From Candidatus Enterocloster excrementipullorum (GTDB lineage: Bacteria; Bacillota; Clostridia; Lachnospirales; Lachnospiraceae): 47,312 nucleotides of DNA. A program made the translations under genes and the position numbers. This document shows, piece after piece, positions 33,552-41,177 of this stretch. The notes beneath the pieces were generated by a model that saw only the letters and a list, made by a program, of their open reading frames with translations, searched no databases and was not told where the DNA came from. Within the stretch, counting starts at the first letter, position 1. Every line of letters starts with the position of its first letter. The stretch covers positions 1 to 47,312 of the forward strand of contig DWWT01000013.1 of assembly GCA_019119575.1 (NCBI GenBank), written 5' to 3'.

Positions 33552-34233
33552 CTCCCCACACCACCTTTATATATTTCGGTTCTTTCGGGTTTACCTCTAT
33601 TTTTTCCCGAAGGTTGCGGATGTGAACCATAACCGTATCCGTATTGACTGCCCGCTCATTCCAAACCCTTTCATAAATCTCTTCCGCCGGAAACACCCGG
33701 CCCGGGTTCTGAATGAGGAGAAGCAGGATCTTAAATTCAATGGGCGTGACCTTCACCGCTTTGCCGTCCACCAGGACTTCCACCGTCTCCTCATTGACCT
33801 CAATGCCTCCCAGCCGGTGAATCTTGGAATTCTCCTCCTGTTTGGAATTTAAACGTTCCAAAAACCGGTGATAGCGCCGTAAATGCGAATTGACCCTGGC
33901 CAAAAGCTCCATGGGGGTAAACGGCTTTGTCACATAATCATCCGCCCCCATATTAAGACCGAGAATTTTGTCCACCTCCTCGGATTTGGCCGATAAAAAG
34001 ATCACCGGAAAATCGTATTTTTCCCGCAGCCTGGCCGTCATGGTAATCCCGTCCATCCGGGGCATCATCACGTCCACAATCGCCAGGTCAATGGGCTCCT
34101 TCTCCAAAATAGCAAGACCTTCCACTCCGTCTGCAGCCTGGAACACAAGGTATCCCTGCCCTTTCAGAAAAATCTCAATTCCCTCCCGTATCTCTTTATC
34201 ATCCTCTACCAGCAGAATCCGGTCCCCGCTCAT
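33523..34233 (-). CDS. OmpR-family response regulator
   Basis: This 236-residue regulator has a receiver domain with acidic pocket EDD (10-12), phospho-acceptor Asp54 in DLAIVDVMMPRMDG and Lys in FVTKPF near 103. A winged-helix domain of the OmpR/PhoB type follows. The ATG at 34233 is 8 nt from GGAGG. A GTG at 34239 is only 2 nt away and less likely. The kinase gene overlaps its 3' end. Two 11-bp direct repeats upstream (34291-34312) are candidate sites for the regulator itself. Neighbouring envelope-related genes suggest a cell-surface signal, which is inference. Confidence 0.94.
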   Translation of the reverse strand: MSGDRILLVEDDKEIREGIEIFLKGQGYLVFQAADGVEGLAILEKEPIDLAIVDVMMPRMDGITMTARLREKYDFPVIFLSAKSEEVDKILGLNMGADDYVTKPFTPMELLARVNSHLRRYHRFLERLNSKQEENSKIHRLGGIEVNEETVEVLVDGKAVKVTPIEFKILLLLIQNPGRVFPAEEIYERVWNERAVNTDTVMVHIRNLREKIEVNPKEPKYIKVVWGVGYKIEKQP

Positions 34234-34290
34234 CTCCACATCCTCCTTACATTTCCTATGGTATCAGGCAAATCAAAAATCCCTGCGCAT

Positions 34291-34312
34291 AAAATCCTAA
34301 AGAATTTCTAAA
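34291..34312 (-). promoter_or_regulatory. 11-bp direct repeats upstream of the response-regulator gene
   Basis: On the minus strand TTTAGAAATTC (34312-34302) is followed directly by TTTAGGATTTT (34301-34291). Adjacent 11-bp direct repeats are the usual geometry for OmpR/PhoB-family dimers on one face of DNA. They lie about 60-80 nt before the start codon, suggesting autoregulation. Confidence 0.45.
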
Positions 34313-34354
34313 TATAAACCGCAATAAATCGAAACCGTTCCCGGCACCTGCGCT

Positions 34355-36262
34355 TTAGAGCGTGTTTGAAAATTGCTTTCTGCCAGATGCTTCCTGTCCG
34401 GCGCTCTCGCTCCATGCCGCATACCAGGCCAGACAGGCCTCCTGCCAGGCCTCCCGCGCCTTATCCAGCATCTCCCTGTGATCTGCGCGGCGGGAGACAT
34501 CCCCTTCGGCCCACCGAAGCAGTTCGTTTTCTTCCTCCCCGCGCACCATCTCCTCCAGCGCTTTCACCCGCCGGGATGCCTCCTGCAGAGCCTCCCCGGC
34601 CAGGCGCAGCTGCCAGTCCTCGTAGGCGGCCTCCGTGGAAATCTCCCGCAGACGGTGCCTCTCGCCCTTTGGCACAGCCCGCAGTCCCGCGATCAGCGCC
34701 TGCTCCTCCGCCTTTATCCGGGCAGCCGGGCTCTCCCCCAAAAGCCGCTCCTTCTCCCGGCGCTCCACATAGTGGCTGTAGCCAAAGGGATAATACATGG
34801 CCTTCCCGTCCTCAAAAATCAGAAGAGACTGGGCGGTGCGGCTGATAAAGTAGCGGTCATGGGACACAAAGAGAATCGTCCCGGTATATGCCTCAAAGGC
34901 CGCCTCCAGCACCTCCTTTGCCGGAATGTCCATGTGGTTCGTAGGCTCGTCCAGGATCAGAAAATTGGGCCGGCTTGTGAGAAGCTCCGCCAGTACCAGG
35001 CGGGCCTTTTCCCCGCCGGAGAGGGCGTCCACCTTCTTAGATGCCTCCCTCCCCCCAAACAGATAGCTTCCCAGAATGGAGCGCACCTCCTTCTGGGTCA
35101 TTGCGGGAAACAGGCCGGAAAAATGCTCCGCCACTGTCTTTTCTGATTGAATAGCCGCAGAGAACTGGTCAAAATAGCCGATGGTAATGTTGTTTCCCAG
35201 TGTGCAGGTTCCGCCAAATGGCGCGAGAAATCCTGCGGCGGTTTTTAAAAAGGTGCTCTTTCCCGCGCCGTTAGGCCCGATGAGCCCGATTTTCTGTCCC
35301 CTTCGGATGCGAAGGCTGAACTCCAGCAAAGGCTTTTTATAGCCGATTTTCAGGTGCTCGGCCTGCAGTACCCATTTGCTTCCCAGAATCTCCGGCGCAA
35401 TGGATCCGATGGCCATGGCCGCCTGCTCCTGCGGCGGCTTTTCCACCCGCTCCATACGCTCCAGAAGCTTCCTCCTGGACCGCGCAAAAGCTGCCTTAGA
35501 CGGCTTGTGCTTAAAGCGCTCAATCAGCTTTTCCTGACGCCGTATCTCCTCCTGCTGGCGCTCATAGGCCTTGGCCTGCGCCGCCAGGTTCTTCTTTCGC
35601 TGCTCCCTGTACGCCGTATAATTTCCATGATACCGGGTGAGCCGCCCTTCCTCCAGCTCGTAGACAATCTGCGCCGTCCGGTCGAGAAAAAACCGGTCAT
35701 GGCTCACCATCACCACTGCCTGGCCGCAGGCGCGCAGATATTCCTCCAGCCACTGGGTTGTCTCAAGATCTAAGTGGTTGGTAGGCTCGTCTAAAAGAAG
35801 AACATCCGGCTTTTTAAGGAGCAGGCGGATCAGAGCAATCTTCGTCCTCTCCCCGCCGGAAAAAGCCGCAAGGGACTTATCCAAATCTGCTTCCGAAAAA
35901 CCCATCCGCTTAAACAGGAGGCCTGCGTCACGCTCGTATTCATATCGTTCGGCAGCAAAACTTCCCGCCTCGGGACAGGCCTCCATAAGCACCTCCCTGG
36001 CGCTCCGCTCCTCCCCGGCAAACTCCTGCTGATGAAGCATTCCCACTTCAAAGCTGCGGGAAAAGCGCACCCCCGGGCCCTGCCGCTTATCGTCCCGGTC
36101 CAGCTCAATTTCTCCGGCAATCAAACGAAGAAGCGTGGTCTTTCCCGCTCCGTTTTTCCCGACAACAGCAATTTTTTCCGCTCCCTGTATTTCAAAATCA
36201 ATGTGTGACAGCACATCCTTTCCTCCAAGCGCCACCGTGCCGTCCATGATCTGATATTTCAT
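34355..36262 (-). CDS. ABC-F family ATPase (ribosome-associated)
   Basis: This 635-residue protein has two ABC domains and no membrane part, the ABC-F layout. Domain 1 has Walker A GKNGAGKTT, signature SGGERTKIAL and Walker B VLLLDEPTNHLD. Domain 2 has GPNGAGKST, SGGEKARLVL and FLILDEPTNHMD. The charged linker between them (about 200-290) corresponds to the P-site tRNA-interacting motif. A C-terminal coiled extension (about 530-635) follows. ABC-F proteins act on the ribosome in translation regulation or antibiotic protection. Which applies here cannot be decided. The ATG at 36262 is 9 nt from AGGAG. A second in-frame ATG at 36268 is too close. Confidence 0.92.
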   Translation of the reverse strand: MKYQIMDGTVALGGKDVLSHIDFEIQGAEKIAVVGKNGAGKTTLLRLIAGEIELDRDDKRQGPGVRFSRSFEVGMLHQQEFAGEERSAREVLMEACPEAGSFAAERYEYERDAGLLFKRMGFSEADLDKSLAAFSGGERTKIALIRLLLKKPDVLLLDEPTNHLDLETTQWLEEYLRACGQAVVMVSHDRFFLDRTAQIVYELEEGRLTRYHGNYTAYREQRKKNLAAQAKAYERQQEEIRRQEKLIERFKHKPSKAAFARSRRKLLERMERVEKPPQEQAAMAIGSIAPEILGSKWVLQAEHLKIGYKKPLLEFSLRIRRGQKIGLIGPNGAGKSTFLKTAAGFLAPFGGTCTLGNNITIGYFDQFSAAIQSEKTVAEHFSGLFPAMTQKEVRSILGSYLFGGREASKKVDALSGGEKARLVLAELLTSRPNFLILDEPTNHMDIPAKEVLEAAFEAYTGTILFVSHDRYFISRTAQSLLIFEDGKAMYYPFGYSHYVERREKERLLGESPAARIKAEEQALIAGLRAVPKGERHRLREISTEAAYEDWQLRLAGEALQEASRRVKALEEMVRGEEENELLRWAEGDVSRRADHREMLDKAREAWQEACLAWYAAWSESAGQEASGRKQFSNTL

Positions 36263-36319
36263 AAGCATTCTCTCCTAACCCGCAGTTCTTCTCCAGCATA
36301 CACGAATGCCGGAGATTTT

Positions 36320-37192
36320 TCAACTCTTCCTCTCCGGTACGGACAGAGCCTCAAAATACTGACAGCAGAAGGACTCAAACTGCCTTGCCAGCCGCGTCTC
36401 GTAAATCTGCGGGTTTTTCTTCATATAGATCAGCCGTGTGCAGGAAATGTCCCGAATGGGAATCTGCACCAGATTGGCGTTGTTGACTTTCGGCAGAAGG
36501 GAGACTCCTTCCCCCAGCTCCAACAGCATCATCAGGATATTCTGACGCTCAATCACATTGTCCATCTCCGGTGTAAATCCCGCCATCCGGCAATAATGCA
36601 TCTGAATCCCATGCATATCATTGCGGACATCTGCAAAGAGGAAATTTCGTGAGGACAGCTCTGACAGAGCCACGCTGGAACAGCCGGCCAGAGAGCTCGA
36701 CGCGCTGGCCGTGAGGTAGAGCGGCTCCCGGGCAAGGCAGACCGCCTCTGGATCCTTCAGGGGAAAAATAGAGCAGAAAAAGCAGAACTGCACATCCGGC
36801 TCCATCTTCATATGATCGTATCCCTTCAGGCTGAACCAGGCCTCCGGATGCTGTTTTTTGAATTCATGAATCAAAAGGGGCAAACTGCTCCCCGCCGCGC
36901 TGAGAGCTATCGTAAGGGTCCGGGAAAATATTTCATTGTCCTCTTTAATCTCCCGGATACAGTTGTCATACTGCCCCAAAACTGCTTCTGTCATTTGAAA
37001 GAACTTTCTGCCATTCTGATTTAAGGAAATACGGTTGCGCCGGTGGTCAAAGAGCGAAACCCCCACTTCCTCCTCCATCTGGCGCACAACGCGGGACAAA
37101 GCGGATTGCGTCAGGTTCAGCTGCTGTGCTGCGGCAGTCAGCTTCTCACAGCGGGCAATGGTGTAAAAAGTACGCAGAGTCTGAAAGTTCAT
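36320..37192 (-). CDS. LysR family transcriptional regulator
   Basis: This 290-residue LysR regulator has the N-terminal helix-turn-helix ARCEKLTAAAQQLNLTQSAL (about 13-32). A linker helix and an effector-binding domain of the periplasmic-binding type follow. The start is preceded by GGAGGAG. It is divergent from a permease and DUF3604 hydrolase operon, the classical arrangement for control of the neighbouring catabolic or uptake genes. A candidate binding site (37289-37310) sits at about -65 relative to the permease promoter, where LysR activators usually bind. The co-inducer is unknown. Confidence 0.95.
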   Translation of the reverse strand: MNFQTLRTFYTIARCEKLTAAAQQLNLTQSALSRVVRQMEEEVGVSLFDHRRNRISLNQNGRKFFQMTEAVLGQYDNCIREIKEDNEIFSRTLTIALSAAGSSLPLLIHEFKKQHPEAWFSLKGYDHMKMEPDVQFCFFCSIFPLKDPEAVCLAREPLYLTASASSSLAGCSSVALSELSSRNFLFADVRNDMHGIQMHYCRMAGFTPEMDNVIERQNILMMLLELGEGVSLLPKVNNANLVQIPIRDISCTRLIYMKKNPQIYETRLARQFESFCCQYFEALSVPERKS

Positions 37193-37288
37193 AAGTTTCT
37201 CCTCCTAACGGCTGTCTGCGAAACGCATAAGCAGCACTGCATTCTACTGCAAGAAGAGTAGCACAAAATATGCCATTTCTCAAGATAT

Positions 37289-37310
37289 AGTATTCCATTT
37301 TTGTTATACT
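37289..37310. promoter_or_regulatory. Candidate LysR binding site
   Basis: AGTAT (37289-37293) and ATACT (37306-37310) are inverted with 12 bp between, an A/T-rich interrupted dyad of LysR type. Its centre is about 65 bp before the predicted permease transcription start. Confidence 0.45.
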
Positions 37311-37328
37311 GGTTGCCAACTTCATCAC

Positions 37329-37357
37329 TTTACATCCTTAAATTGTCATTTTATAAT
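37329..37357 (+). promoter_or_regulatory. Promoter of the permease-DUF3604 operon
   Basis: TTTACA (37329-37334) and a perfect TATAAT (37352-37357) are separated by 17 bp. AGGAGGG and the ATG at 37385 follow directly, giving a very short leader. Confidence 0.65.
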
Positions 37358-37384
37358 GTAAAAAATACAAAGGAGGGAAACGAT

Positions 37385-38770
37385 ATGATAACTGTAATTA
37401 TACCAGTATTATTTCTGATGCTGGTAAGCGCGGTGAAAAAGGTTCCGCTCATCGGCGGCAATCTGATCGCGGCATTCGTGGGAACAGGTGTGCTTGCCCT
37501 TGTTCTGGGAGGCGTCTATGATCCCGTTGTCTGGGCCCAGGCATGGCTCACCGGTTTAAACCAGGTAGCCTTCATCATCTTTATCGTAATCTTTGGCTCT
37601 ATTTTTTCTGCCCTGCAGGTGAAATCCGGCGCCATGGACACTGTGTTGAATGTGCTGCGGGCTATTTTCGGCCATACTCCCCAAGGACTTGTTCTGGCCA
37701 TCCTGATCGCTATGTGCCTGGGCGGTTCTCTGGTGGGAACGGTCTCCGCTGTCGGCGCTGTAATCGGCATGCTGGTGGTTCCCGCTATGGATGACATGGG
37801 CCTGGATCCGGATATGAACTGCGCCATTATTGTCACCGGCGGTTCTCTCGGCGCCATCATGCCCCCTATTTCCAATGCTATCAATGTGGCCTGCTCCATT
37901 CTTGGAATCCCCACAGACCATGTGCTGCAGATCAGCTATCTGACCGTGGGGGCCGCCTTTGCGCTCACCTGTATTTTTGTCTGTAAGGTATACATAGGAG
38001 ACAAATACAAGATGCCGCAGCATCTGATTCCCACAGAAAAAGCTGCTTCTATTTTAAAACGCGAGTGGAGAAAGCTGATCCCCCTCATGGTCCTGATCCT
38101 TTTGGTGGCCTTAAACAGCATTCCGGCCATCAGCTTTGATGCTACCAGCACTCTGATGAAGGCGGTTCCTATGGGCGGTTCCAACCTCTATGCCTGCCTC
38201 AGCTCCGTTCCCGTCATCGGACAGGTCACCAATAATATCGTTATGGCCCTGTTTGTGGCAATCGTGGTGGCCATCGCCATTACGCCGGAACTTCGGCAGA
38301 ATACCGCCGCCGACCTTGCCAAATCCCTGCGGGCCGTCCGCGTCAGCGTTCTCATCCAAATATTTGCGGGCTTTTTCCTTGGCGCCTTCCGCGCAGGCGG
38401 CCAGATCGCCGTTATCTCTGAATGGGCGGCAGGGCTGAGCGCCGTGGCCTTAAAGCTGGGAGGCGCAGGCGCTCTGATTCTGGGCGGCATGCTGGTAGGA
38501 GCGCAGAGCACCACCCAAACCACCCTTCTCCCAATACTCGGCCCTGCCTGGATGGCTACCGGTGTCAGCGACATTCACGCCGCAGTCGCCAGTTCCCATC
38601 TGGCTGCCGCAGGACAGGGACTTCCCCCTGCGGATCTGAACACCTTTGTTATCGCCGGTCTGGTATCCTCTCTGCTTCAGAAAGAGGTAAATCCCATGAA
38701 GTCCATGATCCTGACCGCACCTTACTGTATTCTTCTGGCAATTATCGGTCTGGCGTTTCTTTTTATCTGA
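37385..38770 (+). CDS. DctM-like (ion-transporter superfamily) permease
   Basis: This 461-residue, highly hydrophobic protein of about 11-12 helices resembles the large permease (DctM) of TRAP transporters and related anion permeases. The VGAVIGMLVVPAMDDMGLDPD and TGGSLGAIMPPISNAINVAC stretches (about 125-180) match the conserved re-entrant GxLGPIxPPS-type motif. No DctP binding protein or DctQ small subunit is encoded nearby, so it may work as a single-component secondary transporter. The ATG at 37385 follows AGGAGGG. It is first in the operon with the DUF3604 gene and divergent from the LysR gene. The substrate is probably an organic anion, an inference from the family. Confidence 0.85.
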   Translation: MITVIIPVLFLMLVSAVKKVPLIGGNLIAAFVGTGVLALVLGGVYDPVVWAQAWLTGLNQVAFIIFIVIFGSIFSALQVKSGAMDTVLNVLRAIFGHTPQGLVLAILIAMCLGGSLVGTVSAVGAVIGMLVVPAMDDMGLDPDMNCAIIVTGGSLGAIMPPISNAINVACSILGIPTDHVLQISYLTVGAAFALTCIFVCKVYIGDKYKMPQHLIPTEKAASILKREWRKLIPLMVLILLVALNSIPAISFDATSTLMKAVPMGGSNLYACLSSVPVIGQVTNNIVMALFVAIVVAIAITPELRQNTAADLAKSLRAVRVSVLIQIFAGFFLGAFRAGGQIAVISEWAAGLSAVALKLGGAGALILGGMLVGAQSTTQTTLLPILGPAWMATGVSDIHAAVASSHLAAAGQGLPPADLNTFVIAGLVSSLLQKEVNPMKSMILTAPYCILLAIIGLAFLFI

Positions 38771-38828
38771 CGCCGGGCCGGACAATTAATTCCACCCAAA
38801 CAATCAATCCAATAAAGAGGAGGTTACT

Positions 38829-41024
38829 ATGAGATTAAACAAAGAATACATGGGCACCATCGCCCTCTCCCCGGATACGGATGTAACCGCCGGGGAATTT
38901 TCCACCTGGACCATCACCTTCACCGCCGGAGAATACGGCATCGACGACGGCGGCACCATGGTCATTGCCTGGAAGAGCGTCAGCGACTGGGATTCGCCCC
39001 AATTTGACGAGCCGGATATGCCGGGCTACACCACGGTTTCCACAACGGGCCAGTGCCGGGTAACCGGGCGCTACGCAAAATTTGTCCGCTCCTTTGGAAA
39101 CAGTATTTTAATTGATGTGAAAGGCGGCTACATCAAAAAGGGCGACCAGATCAAGGTAGTTCTGGGCGACACCTCCCAGGGAAGCCTCGGCATGCGGGCC
39201 CAGTCCTTCTGCGAGCGGGAGCACGAGTTTAGGGTATTCTTAGACCCCTGCGGCACCGCCCGGTATGAGGAGATGCCCGAACGGCTGAAGGTGCGCATTG
39301 TCCCCTCCTGCCACCATGAAATCCAGGCCATTGTCCCCGGAACCGTCTCTGTGGGAGAGCCCTTCGATATCGCCATCCGGGCCCTGGATGAATTTGGCAA
39401 CCCCACCGGCCGCTACAGCGGAACCATTGATTTGGAAGTTCCCGGCGTGCGCGCCGAGGGCATCCCCGCCCAGGTGGAATTTCCGGAGGGAACCGAGGGC
39501 GTCATTCGCCTCACAGGCTGCCGCATCCTGGATGAGGGCTTCTGGAATCTGACCATACGCGATAAGGCCCGGGGGTACTTTGCCTTGAGCAATGCCTCCC
39601 TCTGCGCCCCCGCCGACACCCCCCGCCGCCTGTTCTGGGGCGACATGCACGGCCAGACCCGTCAAACTGTGGGAACCGGCATGCTGGACGATTATTACTC
39701 CTTTGCGCGGGACAAGGCCTGCGTTGATTTTACTGGCTGGCAGGGGAACGACTTCGAGGTCAGCGACGAGACATGGCAGGACATCCGGGACTACACAAAG
39801 AAATACGACGAGGAGGGAAAATTCCTTGTCTATCTGGGCTATGAGTGGTCCGGCACCACGCCCCAGGGCGGGGACCACAATGTATATTTCCTGGAGGACA
39901 GCAAGGACTTCTACCCCAGCAGCAACTGGACGGCCACCGCGGTGGACAATGCCAACAACGCCAATCCCATCACGGAGCTCCACGAAAAGCTCGCCGGACG
40001 CAGGGACGTGCTCTTAATCCCCCATATCGGCGGCCGGTACGCCAACCTGGATTATTTTAACCCCGCATTCTCCAGCGTCATCGAGATTCACTCCCACCAC
40101 GGAACCTTTGAGTGGTTCGCCTTTGATGCCATGAAGCGGCGGATGAAGGTGGGATTCATCGCGGCCAGCGACGACCACACCTGCCGGCCCGGCCTCTCCT
40201 ATCCATTGAGCGGCCACGGAAAATCCGCTTCCGGCGCATTCGATGTGGCGAGCGGCTTCACCGGCGTATTTGCGGACTCCCTGACAAAGACCGCTGTGTG
40301 GAACGCCATCCGGGCCCGCCACTGCTATGCCTCCACCTTTGACCGCATCTACCTGGATACCCGCGTGGGAGAGCTGTTCATGGGGGATGAGGGAACCGTA
40401 AGCGGCGCTCCTCTCCTGGAAATCAAGGCCGCCGGAAATTTCCCCATTGAAGGGTATGAAATCTATGACTGGGATCAGCGGATCGTCAAGGAGGACTGCT
40501 TAAACAGGGACAGCCGCCGCATCCGCATCCGCTGGAGCGGGGTAGTGTACCGCGGAAGAGGCAAATCCCGCAAGTGGGACGGCATTCTCTATGTACAGAA
40601 CGGGAAGATCGTGAGCGCGGAAAAATACGCGTTTGACCGGATCGACCAGGGCATCGTAATCCAGTCCGACAAGTACATCAAGTTTACATCCTCCACTTCC
40701 GGGGACTACGACGGTCTTATCCTGGAGCTGGAGGCCAATGAGCAGACGGTTATCAAGTTCAGCTCCGCGGCAGGCTGCGCGGAGGCTTCCTACCAGGAAA
40801 TTCACGCCCACGGCTTCACCAGGGATATGGGCGGCCTGAATCTGAAGCTGGAGATGGAGCAGGCCTTTGAGGAGATCCCCGAGGGCCAGTACACAGCTTA
40901 CAGCCGTCTGGATGTGAAGAAGGAGCTCCCCGCCGCCCCCGGCGAGCACGCCTACTGGGTGAAGGTGCTCCAGAGCAACGGAAACGCGGCCTGGTCTTCG
41001 CCGATTTTTGTGGAGCAGAAGTAA
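38829..41024 (+). CDS. DUF3604 family metal-dependent hydrolase
   Basis: This 731-residue cytoplasmic protein has no signal peptide. It belongs to the DUF3604 family, related to PHP phosphoesterases. Residues 1-260 form beta-rich domains. The putative metal-binding core starts at LFWGDMHGQT (about 268-277). It continues with HSHHGTFEWF near 421, AASDDHTCRPG near 445 and NAIRARHCYAST near 497. C-terminal beta domains follow. The family lacks a widely assigned reaction. It is co-transcribed with a DctM-like permease and faces a LysR gene, so it probably acts on the imported compound. AGAGGAGG precedes the ATG. Confidence 0.9.
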   Translation: MRLNKEYMGTIALSPDTDVTAGEFSTWTITFTAGEYGIDDGGTMVIAWKSVSDWDSPQFDEPDMPGYTTVSTTGQCRVTGRYAKFVRSFGNSILIDVKGGYIKKGDQIKVVLGDTSQGSLGMRAQSFCEREHEFRVFLDPCGTARYEEMPERLKVRIVPSCHHEIQAIVPGTVSVGEPFDIAIRALDEFGNPTGRYSGTIDLEVPGVRAEGIPAQVEFPEGTEGVIRLTGCRILDEGFWNLTIRDKARGYFALSNASLCAPADTPRRLFWGDMHGQTRQTVGTGMLDDYYSFARDKACVDFTGWQGNDFEVSDETWQDIRDYTKKYDEEGKFLVYLGYEWSGTTPQGGDHNVYFLEDSKDFYPSSNWTATAVDNANNANPITELHEKLAGRRDVLLIPHIGGRYANLDYFNPAFSSVIEIHSHHGTFEWFAFDAMKRRMKVGFIAASDDHTCRPGLSYPLSGHGKSASGAFDVASGFTGVFADSLTKTAVWNAIRARHCYASTFDRIYLDTRVGELFMGDEGTVSGAPLLEIKAAGNFPIEGYEIYDWDQRIVKEDCLNRDSRRIRIRWSGVVYRGRGKSRKWDGILYVQNGKIVSAEKYAFDRIDQGIVIQSDKYIKFTSSTSGDYDGLILELEANEQTVIKFSSAAGCAEASYQEIHAHGFTRDMGGLNLKLEMEQAFEEIPEGQYTAYSRLDVKKELPAAPGEHAYWVKVLQSNGNAAWSSPIFVEQK

Positions 41025-41032
41025 GATCGTTC

Positions 41033-41048
41033 CGTAAGAATTCTTACG
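41033..41048. repeat. Perfect 16-bp palindrome after the DUF3604 gene
   Basis: CGTAAGAATTCTTACG is a perfect palindrome 8 bp after the DUF3604 stop. No T run follows, so it is not a standard terminator. It could be an operator for the next gene, whose promoter lies about 40 bp away. Confidence 0.4.
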
Positions 41049-41059
41049 CCCTCCTGACG

Positions 41060-41113
41060 TTTCATTAACCTTTCCTAAACCATATTGACCTTGGAGCAGC
41101 TCCTGCCTGTAAA
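41060..41113 (+). promoter_or_regulatory. Promoter with 11-bp direct repeats, cell-wall-binding gene 1
   Basis: TTTCATTAACC (41060-41070) and TTTCCTAAACC (41071-41081) are adjacent 11-bp direct repeats that run into TTGACC (-35, 41085-41090). A weak TGTAAA (-10, 41108-41113) follows after 17 bp. The same architecture precedes the paralogous gene at 46267, so the repeats look functional. The layout suggests activation by an OmpR/PhoB-type regulator. A hairpin (ATCGTTCC/GGAAC.ACGAT, about 41119-41140) lies in the leader. Confidence 0.6.
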
Positions 41114-41177
41114 GTGAAATCGTTCCACGGAACAACGATTTTCTAAAGGGTTTTCAAAAGGGAAAGGAGCATTTGGA

